DNA from: Heterobilharzia americana
Taxonomy: Eukaryota > Platyhelminthes > Trematoda > Strigeidida > Schistosomatidae
DNA: 64,000 bases
NCBI GenBank assembly: GCA_944470555.2
Contig: OX104129.1
Coordinates: 66,643,747 to 66,707,746, forward strand
Direction: 5' to 3'
The position numbers were made by a program, and so were the translations under genes. A model generated the notes under the pieces. It made no database searches. It had not been told where the DNA came from and saw nothing but the letters and a program-made list of their open reading frames with translations. Below are positions 54,300 to 64,000 of this stretch, in pieces; position 1 is the stretch's first letter, and each line of letters begins with the position of its first letter.

Positions 54300-56999
54300 C
54301 AGGAGCATTCTGACTACTCCAACTGTGATAAAAGTCAGTCATTACCACCAAACTCTAGCTTATTTCTGAACTCTACCAAGAGACGGGCAAAAGTGACAAA
54401 AGTCACATCCGACCACAAATTCCTTTGCCCAAGATGCAAAACCTAAATATGCCTTTCGAGAAGTGGCAAGATGTAAACCTTCCTCGCTGCGTTGCTGTTA
54501 ATGTCCCAGACCTAGCTACTAGATATGCATTTCAACAGCTGATGGATAAAGTTCGAGAGCCTTCTGTTTACTTTATGGTGGAGTCGTCGGCCTTTGAAAC
54601 GAAGAAAACGTTTTGTTACGGCCCATAAGCTATCTACAATTCTAACAAATCCTTTCTTTTATCTGGGAAGGTTACAGATTCATACGAACCTCTCAACTCT
54701 ATCACATGTACTATCTCTGATAATCTCCGTGTACGTGGCCCCATCTAGGCAACACGTCACGATTCACCTTGGACATGTTTTATACCTCTGACACCATCGA
54801 ACACGTAACGAACGCCGTTTCGCTTGTGTCTCTGATTCCCTTCTAACTGTCAAACTTGGAAATACTGTTGAAACCCAAACTTCCGATGAAAACATCGAAG
54901 GGCATCAAAGATTGATATCTGGTGGTTTACCATGAATTCGTGTCTCAGACAAAGAAAGCACAACTCTGCAATATGTCTGCCAGAAACTCAAAGTCCACTC
55001 TATTAGTAAATTTGGCTTCAAGTTTTTACGCAGTCCATCCCATCATGACAACAGGGTTAAAGCTAGAGTCATCTAACTCAGTTCTTCTAGCCAATCCTGA
55101 CCAGTGTTCGGGGTAGACCAGTTCATGTGTGAGGCGGAGGTACCTAAGTGTCAGCAGCTATGAAATCATACTATCATGAACCTCTTCCAAGCCACACTCA
55201 AATCTTTCATACTTACACCCAGATACCACTGATCCACCCTCAACACTCAGTGGCTAACATCTATTAAGCTGAAAACTTGACGTTACGAACTGAAGCCATT
55301 TACGCGGCTAACATAACTGCCCAGGCAGGTCACGATTTTGTCAACAAAAAGACAGCATATTGTATGTACTGTTCCGTTATGACATTTAAGAGAGCTATAA
55401 ATGAACCAGCTGCTCTAAAGAGGCTGCTGGATTTGGTGGAGTGAAAACAGACCCTGACCTCTACAGATGGTATGGTACTCAGAGGTATAACTGAACGTTT
55501 CTAAGCGACAAGTGAATGTCCCACTGATAAGAACAGATGGTGTGAAGCTGGAACAGGTAAACGACGCACATCTAATGAGTGAACTCAAAGAAGTGCCTGA
55601 GGAACTGGTCACTATTGATGCTAGTGAACCAATTCTTTCCAACAACCATGCTTGAGCTCAGTGTCTTAGGTTGCACAGGCGTTACATCCACTCAAGGACA
55701 ATATTTATGCTAACCAAGGAGGTGTACGCAGAACTAGGATTTAAAGATGGAATATACGTTTTCATGCAGGAAATCCATGGTGTGAGCTTCCCAGAGCGCC
55801 CCGTGCAAGTGCCTGAGAAGTCTAAATTCAATGCGCAACCGCTTAAAAGCTGCATATGTTGTTGGAAACCTTAAATCCTTCAATTCATAACTTTCAAAAC
55901 GTTCGGGCGGAACCCTTAGTTCGTAAGAAACGAAGACGTAATGATGCCAAAAACTGGTCTTCATTACCCATTTGAACTGCCTGATATGTTCACTGGTTGA
56001 GACGTCAATCATCACTTAGACTTGTGGACAGAAATCAACGTGAATAGTTTATCTTGCACCTAATTGGGTAGATGTAGCCCTTTGTATCTATAAGATTTTC
56101 ATCAGCAGAATTCTTTACGCAGAGAAATACCAGGAAAATAATGGTCAGAAATAGGATACGTAATTTTTTCTGGCGTCTACTAGCTTTCGGAAGCTGTATC
56201 TACTGCACGTTCCATGTATCTTTTAATTTTGTCCAAACAGTTCCATTTTATTCCATAACTCTGCGAAAACAGAAAATCAAGCATACTTTGGTAGGTGAGA
56301 GCAAACAAAACACCTGCCTGGTCGTTTTGAGAAATTCACACAGTACGTTTCCACCATAGTTCTATGGTCATAGAAAAAGGTAAGCGGAGGCACTTACCAT
56401 GAATGTGAGAAGGGTCGCATCTAAGAGTAAAGCCGTTTCCAGTCGAGCATGCATGGGTGCACTTTCTTTGAAGGTCCGTACACCACAGAATTAATTTTCT
56501 AAATAAGAAGTGATGTATGTTTACCTTAAAGTTCTCTACTGCGACAAAGTTCAGCTTTCCAAATAACCCCTTGAGAGCGGGATAACGTGCACTGCAGCTT
56601 CACAACACCAATGCAAAATTTCCCTTAAAATAATTGGAAATTAGATAGGCGACCTATTACGTCTTCTAATGATACTCGATGTACTTTGGTGCTTGTTCAT
56701 CCAGTGTACAACCAAGCGTGGTCAATCAGCATCCGAGGTTCCACTGCCCGGGTCTACACAGTCACATACTCAAAGTCCATAACCTATTAAGTCATTGTTC
56801 ACGCTCAACCATATGAGTTTCAGAAGAGAGGCTTGCTCCAACGTCACTCGTTTATCTGATCGGACTTCGAACGCCAGTGAAGCCAAGCGTTACAGAATGT
56901 AGGCTGATCGTAAATTTCTTGGACGCGGAGGCACGGACACTGCGGCTTCACGAATACGGTGCGCTTTCATAGACGTCGACTGTCACAGAGTCCTATCAA
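54300..56999. other. No gene recognised
   Basis: Open frames at 54425-54628, 54594-54791 and 55671-55874 (plus) and 56015-55734 (minus) show no domain I know. The block 54400-55100 has protein-like traces across several frames (for example RKRFVTAHKLSTIL) and may be a decayed CR1-type ORF1; this is only inference. Two related GC-rich patches (CACTGCAGCTTCACAA at 56590, CACTGCGGCTTCACGA at 56938) are present. Confidence 0.35.
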
Positions 57000-57200
57000 C
57001 TACTCCCAAGCCCTTATGAGGCCTGATTGGTCGTTGGTGGGATGCGACCAGCAGGAAGCCCTGAACATAAGTTTTGTACCTGTTGGCACTCGTCGGTAAG
57101 GTGTATCTGCATCTTCGAGGGGATTCACGTCCTCTCTGAGATTCGAACCTGCATCACCCAGTGTTGCGGCCAGTGACGTCACCGGTGAGCTATTTGGACC
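57000..57200 (-). repeat. SM-alpha-like SINE with decayed hammerhead
   Basis: On the minus strand: GGTCCAAATAGCTCACCGG (A-box region), GCAGGTTCGAATCTCAGAG (B box intact), then CGACGAGTGCCAACAGGTAC and AAAAC, a mutated version of the CTGANGA-stem II-GAAA core at 36.6 kb, and CAGGGCTTCC. The core has lost the leading CT and the G of GAAA, so the ribozyme is dead. Confidence 0.7.
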
Positions 57201-60200
57201 TCGTCTCTATCGCTTACCTAAGCAGCTAACGTCAACGGAGTTGAAAAATCGGGCGTAAGAGGGATGCTTGACACAAACAAAGCTTGAGTCAGACGTCTCC
57301 TAACCTCCTCGTTCAATCTTCACATTCCAGTGGATATCTTTGTCATAAGGGCGGGAATAACGGACACTGAATGCGGATCGAGCACTGCTATGCGGCTATA
57401 TTTGAACCATCCTGTCAATCTTAAATCATTTTTTGGCCATCGATACCAATAATCTTCGGGTTTTAAATGAAACTTCCCGCATCACCTGGCCTGAACAACA
57501 CAGTGTCCAGAAGAACATTTCCGATTTCCTCGTACCCAAATCTGATAACACTGAAACTCAGAAGAATCAACCAGGTGAATAAAAAATGAAAGGGATGAAG
57601 ACAAAACGCATTGTAGGAACAGAAGAGCAAAAAACGAGTTCTGGTTTAGGGTTAAGTGTACTTTTATTGACAACAAACATGATGTCGGCATGCACATACG
57701 TCGACACCTAATTCATTTTACTCATGCAAAATTCGCGAGTGCGAGCAAAGGAGAGAACACCAAACCAACTGTCAAAGGGGGACAATACACTCGTAAGCCA
57801 CTGCCAATAAACCGAAATTAGTAAGCTGGCTGGCTAATTAGCATCCTTTGTGAGGAACACAGGTAACACGATAAGCTAGACGTCATAAGTGATTTACCCC
57901 GAACATTCAGTCCAATAACCACCTTAGAATTATGAAGGGTGGTGCACAGTACTTAATATCACTGCAATGTGGGCTACTAATTCTCAAAATGTATTCACCT
58001 CTACCTATTGTTACCACTGGTATTAACCGCGATGCATTTAATCTAAGCGATTTAATCTTGATATTCTGACTATGCAATCCTGACCAAGAAGTTCAGATTA
58101 TCAACGTCTCAGACAGTCTAGTCACTGCATGGATAAAGCTAAAAGACTCTGTTGATCAATTTTCATACGAAATAACATGTTAACTAACCAAATGAGCCGA
58201 ATAACTTATCCACGTGTTAAATGATCTGATTTTTAATTCAAGAATTTAGGCTAAGCTTCAACACATCCCGGCCTAATTACTTCGGTGAAATTCATTGATA
58301 AGAAAGAAATCTTACTGGGAAAGTGTACGTAGTTTATGTTTCGTCGTCTACCACACAACATGCCTCACTACCATACAATCAAAAGTTCCGCCCTTGCATG
58401 CTGCTAAACTAACTGTGCTTAGAAAAACCCCTAAGTGCCTTCATAGGAAATCTATCCACTTAGAAACCTGAACAATAGCAGCTACTTTTGGCGTCAGTAT
58501 ACACTGTCAGACTTTTAACGTGACACCGCGGAACACTCACTTCAAAATACATATCACGGAAAATTCAACTTTACAAATGATACGTGCATGAGGAATCTAA
58601 TGTAGGTCACTAACCTCAAGATACTGTTGTTAATTTTTCCCCTGAACGCAGTTGTGACTGAGACTGTTTATCTGGACGTGCGGTGCACGCTTTCTAGTCA
58701 TAGATACTTCTCTTTAGACTAATGCGAAAACTAGTTCGATTTCTAAAGACAGACTATGTTAACAGTCAAACTTATCAGTCTTACCTACGACCTCTGCCGG
58801 ACTCTATTTTAGCAGCGTTTTCCTTTGAGTGAGCGAGATCAGATTGATATCTAACGAGTGGATACTGCTGTGTTCCGTTTCATCCGCACACTGCGTATTC
58901 ACAAAACATTTATTCAGTTGCTTATGGCAATGAAATCTAACTACTGTATGACCCATCTTCACCAAGTGAATCTGATTAAATACTTTAAATTAGTCAATAA
59001 ATAAGTGTTCACCAAAGCGGATTATGAAAGCTTTAGTGTTCAGCGTCATTATGATCTAGGTTTTCAGTTTCCAACAGCTCATACCACCGTTGTATTTAGC
59101 GAATACTTTAATTCTCTCGGCTAATGTGAATAGGGCTAAATAAAAACCTACAACTACGCCACCTAAGAAAGGGAGCCTTCTATATGAACCCAGACGAGGT
59201 TGAAGATGGTCAAACTAACGGCGAAAAAAGGACAATCTATCTGCAAAAGAACTATTGCATCAGGATGCTATCCTGAGTTACTATGTTTAAATCCCAAACT
59301 GTGCTGACTCAGCCACATTTAAGCCATTTAAGATACCTCGGCCAACAAAAGGGTTCTAAAGGCAATATCGATGAAAATACTAGATGTGTGAAAAGATCAA
59401 ACAAATAGAAAGACTGCACAAAATACTCTATTCTTACACGTGTGTGAAGTAAATCAAATGCCAAATCAATAAGACTATGTTTACCATCACTTTATCTTTT
59501 CGACACATTGCATGCTATTCAATAAGGTCATAAGATTAGCATTAATCGTCGTGAAGATCACCCATCCTGGTTCACTCTAGGTAATCGATTCTGTAATACA
59601 TGTTTCTAACCCACTGCATTAATGCGTAGAACTAAATCTGATGTACTCTAGAATTTCAAAGACTGGTGTTTGTTTCAGTTTACCTAAAATATGATATTTC
59701 TGAAAAACTTGTAGAGGCAGTAAAGGACCGGAAGAAAAATAGTGAACGATGCAATTTATGAAACCCTAAATATCTTAAGTATTGAGACACATCTTCAAAT
59801 TCATTAGGAGTTAGGTAACGAATGGGTACACTCATGAGTTGCATACTGAAAACAGACAACACGGAAGCAGTACTGAAAATACGTCGCACGATAACAGCTT
59901 ACAAGAAAACAATTAAGATAAGATGGTTCTGATAGCTCCCTATCCTTTCTCATGCCCTGGTCAAAAAGTCTTAAGTTTATCAATGAAGAATGGTGAAATT
60001 ATATTTTCCTTTACGTAAACAGGTAAATACGAGTGAAAAAGGTTGCCCAATATCGAACTCAGTCAGTGAATGCCCTCTGTCAAGCCTTCGTGTGTTAGTC
60101 AACTTATGAGAAGTGACCTGTGTTGAGTGGCCGCATAAGTAACCCGATAAATAAATAAAGTATGAAAAAACGGTAGTTACCAACACCTCATATAATAAGA

Positions 60201-60249
60201 CGAATAAATTATCCAAACAAATCTACTTCGTCTCACTCAGCAGGAATCA
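57201..60249. other. No gene seen
   Basis: AT-rich with scattered stops. CTTTTATTGACAACAAACATG at 57660 could be a reversed polyadenylation region, but nothing else supports an element. Short open frames (57482-57697, 59680-59889) have no motifs. Confidence 0.4.
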
Positions 60250-60470
60250 TTTGAAGGAAAAATAATATAAACAGTGATACATAGGTAGGATGAATCGTGA
60301 ACTGACTTCACTTGAAGAACCATCAAAAACCTGGGGGCACTGAACAGCTGTCTCATCCCGTTATGAAACTACTGAGTAGCGTACACCCACGACATCCTCA
60401 GGGCTCGACCCCAGGACCGTACAGTTTCGCAACGCGCAGATTACCATTCATTCACCGAGTAGACATTCAG
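60250..60470 (-). repeat. SM-alpha-like SINE with decayed hammerhead
   Basis: The minus strand has GGTCGAGCCC (B box) in a tRNA-like context, then a mutated core, then GACAGCTGTTCAGTGCCCCC and the 3' sequence CAGGTTTTTGATGG. The segment corresponds to the intact hammerhead at 39.6 kb (GTCCAGTGCTTCC), but stem II and GAAA are destroyed. Confidence 0.7.
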
Positions 60471-60739
60471 TGCCCCACACAGTCTTACTTCTGTCAATTC
60501 GCGTTAAGGAGCAACGATCATCCAAGGCCATCGACCAGCATATGTTCCTACATTTGAATTGACTGACCCATAGCCTTCATTAGCTAATTGCTTCAGGATG
60601 GGCTTCCCAGGGCCCTAATGAGAAACTGTGACCTGCGGGATGGACCAAGTTGGGTGTGACGAAAAATCCCCGTAGACGGGAATAAATGATTTTCACGCTC
60701 TATCGCTAATTGACAGAATTAACAAAATGTGGACCAATG

Positions 60740-63300
60740 GATTCCGAGTAAGTGGCTCTCAGCCGATATCTGTCACCTTGACATGATAGTCTGACTTCCA
60801 CATCACAACTATCCGGCTGCCCGCAATGGCCGGAACGCCTGCTCCTTTGAAGCCCTACCGTGCCAGAAAAATCTGTTGAATGGGGGGAAACAAGGAGTGG
60901 TTACCGTAGTAGCGCAAATAGCTACACTATGGTGGGGGCCAGAGGACAAGGTCGCATCACCGCCTAGGGGAAGTGTAATAATAGCAACGTTTTCCCCCGG
61001 ATGAGCAGCAGTGCCACGGTGGTGGGGCCCTCCTTATGCAATGGGCAGATTTCAGAATAGTGTGGACGTCAAAATAGCGGCCTACTCCTGCCCCCGCGAT
61101 CTTCCAATACCGGTGACATGGGTTTTTTTATCCAGCATAGGAAAAACCAAATCGGAAGCCAAAAACCTGCGAAGGGGTGCATGCGATGGGCTCCAAGCAG
61201 ACGTTTATGGGTTCCATAGTAAAACAAATCTTTCTATTTTAGGTACTCCAAGGAGAAACGACCTTCCATGGTGTATGCAGCTGGGAAGTGTCAACTGGCT
61301 GTACGCTCCCAGTATTACACAAGGTCTGACCACACACAACCTATCATCGTCAAATCCGTCTGCTCGTTTGCCTTCCGTTCCTGGTAGCAGTATTAAGCCT
61401 CCTACACCCTGCCCAACTTCTCACGCTGCAACAATCGTCGATGATCAATCCATCGGAACTTCATCCCTAACCCCCTAGGACCCCGTCATCGGTTTCATGT
61501 GGGGGCCTCAAACGTCCGAACTCCATTCCAAATCGTACAGAAGGCGTTACTGGCTACACCTCAGGACTTCCTAGCCATGGATTTACTTTACCCCTGAGAC
61601 ACGTGTATAGGGCTGGGTGTTTCAATTTTGTTTCGACAACCACTCGTTTCTGACCAGCACTAGCTTTGGGCATAAAGAGAGACACTGTCTAACTTGACGT
61701 CCGCCGACCTCAAATCAACGGTGGACATAGGTAGACTATATCGCTGTGGGCCATCGTTAGAAGATTGTCGCTGTTTTTGGACCACTAATGTAGACCCTGG
61801 TCGCACATCAGTACGGACTCGTGTACGCCTATGCCTTACGGGCGGTAGGAAAGAAGCAATGGTAAGGTTAGTCGATCCTCGATTGGAAGATGAGGATGTG
61901 AAGTACGTGCTTAGGGAGGAGTTAGCCGATCACTTATCTGAACTTGACGGCAATGTTCATCCTGAGAAAACTCGGGACACTAGGTCTGGCGTAGAAACAG
62001 CAGAAAAGACAGTTGATAACCTACACCCGCGGGTTGGCAAACGTCATTAGATTTCCACGACGTCATCCAAACTGACTGGTGCTAGCGGACTGACTCCAGC
62101 TGGCTCTGGCCACGACGAAGAGCGAGAGAGACTTAGACCTAAATTGATCAAGTCTTCGCGATGATTGCGAGCAGCGGTGGGTGGCGTAAGCAAGAGCGAG
62201 AGCAAGGAGGGGGGTATCAGCGTTGGGTAGTACCCATCAACTACCTAGGCTTGTTAAGTATACTGGTAAGAAGAGGACGATCAACAGTCAACCCACCACC
62301 GAAACTATGGGACGTTCATAACGACTCAGAACAGGTAGCTAGAACACCAAGCAGGACACCTTGAAGAGTAGTTCAACTGGCTCCTAGCAACGTTTCAGTT
62401 ACCCAACATCCAGCCTAAGCCTGGATGCACGCACATGTTCTCCCTCCAACTCTTCTTGACTTTGAGAAGGCTGTATTGCACCCAAAACGGTGCGAAATAG
62501 CAGGGCCTGACAATTTGCCACCTGAAATCTTCAAGGATGGAGGTGGTAAATTGCTGCTTAGAGTGGCGAGGGTACCAGGTGGTATCTGGGGTCAGAGGTA
62601 GTGCCATCAGACTACTGTACCTCACTGATCATTCCAGTCCACAAAAATGGAGATATATCTTTCTTCAGCGACCACATGGGCACTAGTTTGACTAGTATTG
62701 TATCCAAGATCATAGGATCCACTGTTATCTGACACCTACGTGGAGCTCAAGAACAGCAAACCCGAGAAAGTCAGGCGAGTTTAAGCCCTGGTCGAGAGTG
62801 TTTCGACCATATTTTCACTCTCCGATAGGTTCTGAAATACGGACATACTTACTAGCCAGTGGCCGAAACTTGTAATGTTCCTTGATCCGAAGACGCATTC
62901 AGCTTTATCGACCGAAAGGTATTGTTGCAGCATCTAACTGTGAAAGGAGTGGTGAGTAAGTATATAATGCTTATACGAACTCTGCTCGAACTCACGCAGC
63001 CATATTAGAGCTCATGGAGAGTTGTCATGTGAACTGACGTGACGACATCTTGAGATGCTAGCCAATTTCCGCAGTTCCCATTTAAAATCGTTACAGACGT
63101 ACCAATAGACATAGCCTTGAGTGCATTTGACATCACGGGGATTGACCTGCTCCTCGGAGGTCATCGGGTTGACTTGCAATGTGCAGACAATATTGTTCTG
63201 CTAGGTGAAGACTCTGAAAAAATGCAGGGTCTTCTGAACGCTTTGAGCAGAAATCTGAATGTTTGTCACGAGTTTTGCAAACTCATTTCACTAACTTGAC
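60740..63300 (+). mobile_element. Decayed RTE copy, 5' UTR to RT
   Basis: Colinear with 43746-46730: the 5' UTR (GGGCTCCAAGCAGACGTTTA near 61190), endonuclease remnant (HCLTxRPP..., 61680), the linker encoding DVKYVLREELADHLSEL (61890), RT start near 62500-62900 and LQCADNIVLLGEDSEKMQGL (63175-63235), where the catalytic YADD has become CADN. Many stops and frameshifts; much older than the 44-kb copy. It ends abruptly near 63300, before the C-terminal domain. Confidence 0.8.
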
Positions 63301-64000
63301 TGGTTGCGTACTTCCTGGTTGTAAACGAAATCTCATTCACTCACTGTGTTCTAGAATCCACAACATCTGGTGAGATAAGGCGGTAGATGTTGCAGTTGAA
63401 ACTCTTAAGACAACACTACTGAATAATGTATGCTCTAGAAGATATATTCGTAGAAGAACCTTATTACAGTTCCAAAAAAAATTTCATTCGTGAATTTGAA
63501 ATTCAAAGCGGACACCTCAGCTGAAGTGTTGAAGAGCCGTCTGTCGAAGTACATCAGTAGTCTGCTTTATTCAGCTAGACTGACGTTGATACTCTCCAGT
63601 CGTTGTCTAAATGGACAATGAGTGAAGGATAGACTACCATATATGTCCACATCTATGCGTATCAACAAATTTACATGCTGCTGTGGAGCTGACTATATTG
63701 GGAGTTGAAAGTGGGCCCTCCAAAAATGCGTTGCTGAACATAATCCTCAACTGGTCCCTGAAGATTGAGTCGACAAACTTCATGACCTACAGGTAATATA
63801 CACCTGAGCTTCGTTCTAATCAATTAAAAATCGTCAACGTATCACAGTATCCAACTCTAACTTAGTTACATAGAGATATATTCACATAAAAAATTGCCTC
63901 CCAATATCATATAGGCTTATTCAATGGTAGAGATTATGGATGATGATACTTTGCTACCACAACCGTAATTACGATACACACCTGAGACAACAAGTTGAAG
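63301..64000. other. No gene seen
   Basis: AT-rich flank after the decayed RTE; a plus-strand trace near 63690-63750 (WELTILGVESGPSKNALLN) may be coding debris. Nothing supportable. Confidence 0.35.

Noticed and set aside
1..64000. Bacterial defence systems, CRISPR arrays, operons, prophage
   Set aside because: The window is clearly animal nuclear DNA with spliced genes and retrotransposons; no such structures are present.

Overview
This is eukaryotic DNA, most likely from a blood fluke (Schistosoma or a close trematode relative). Three independent things point there. (1) Non-LTR retrotransposon debris of RTE and CR1 type, a Penelope-like element, and Ty3/Gypsy and BEL/Pao fragments fill most of the window. 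(2) tRNA-headed SINE-like repeats carry hammerhead ribozyme cores, like the schistosome SM-alpha family. (3) One gene has three introns of only 31-37 nt at its 5' end followed by introns of 2.7-10.6 kb, the size asymmetry known for schistosome genes. Nothing looks bacterial: there are no operons, CRISPR or rRNA.

Only two host genes are well supported, both on the minus strand. At 4971-5906 is the last exon of TSEN54, the structural subunit of the tRNA-splicing endonuclease. From 53470 down to 34898 is a GATAD2/p66 homologue, a subunit of the NuRD chromatin-remodelling complex. I could assemble p66 from seven exons whose splice phases all agree (about 694 codons plus stop). It has the DLS motif, the CR1 coiled coil, a second conserved block (LRKQLE...GLEE), the GATA-type zinc finger CX2C-X19-CX2C, and an unusually long Gln/Ala-rich C-terminus. 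A 67-codon ORF at 6450-6653, divergent from TSEN54, is only a candidate.

Layout. 0-4.5 kb: RTE fragments and a SINE. 4.9-6.6 kb: TSEN54 and its 5' flank. 6.7-9.6 kb: a Penelope-like element flanked by inverted terminal repeats. 10.1-18.4 kb: CR1-like elements, including two nearly identical 1.55-kb copies, one inside another CR1. 19.5-20.6 and 25.6-26.8 kb: decayed Gypsy pol. 21.7-23.2 kb: an SR2-like RTE. 26.8-31.3 kb: unassigned. 32.6-33.9 kb: decayed CR1. 34.9-53.5 kb: p66, whose introns hold a nearly complete RTE (43.7-47.7 kb), several RTE fragments, SINEs and a hammerhead ribozyme in the same sense as the gene. 53.5-64 kb: SINEs, a decayed RTE copy (60.7-63.3 kb) and unassigned DNA.

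The two genes have no evident functional link. The strongest leads are an apparently intact hammerhead ribozyme in p66 intron 5 that would be transcribed in the pre-mRNA, the p66 micro-introns and its Gln/Ala-rich tail, the Penelope element with inverted repeats, and the pair of almost identical CR1 copies. All coordinates of decayed elements are approximate because they were judged by eye.
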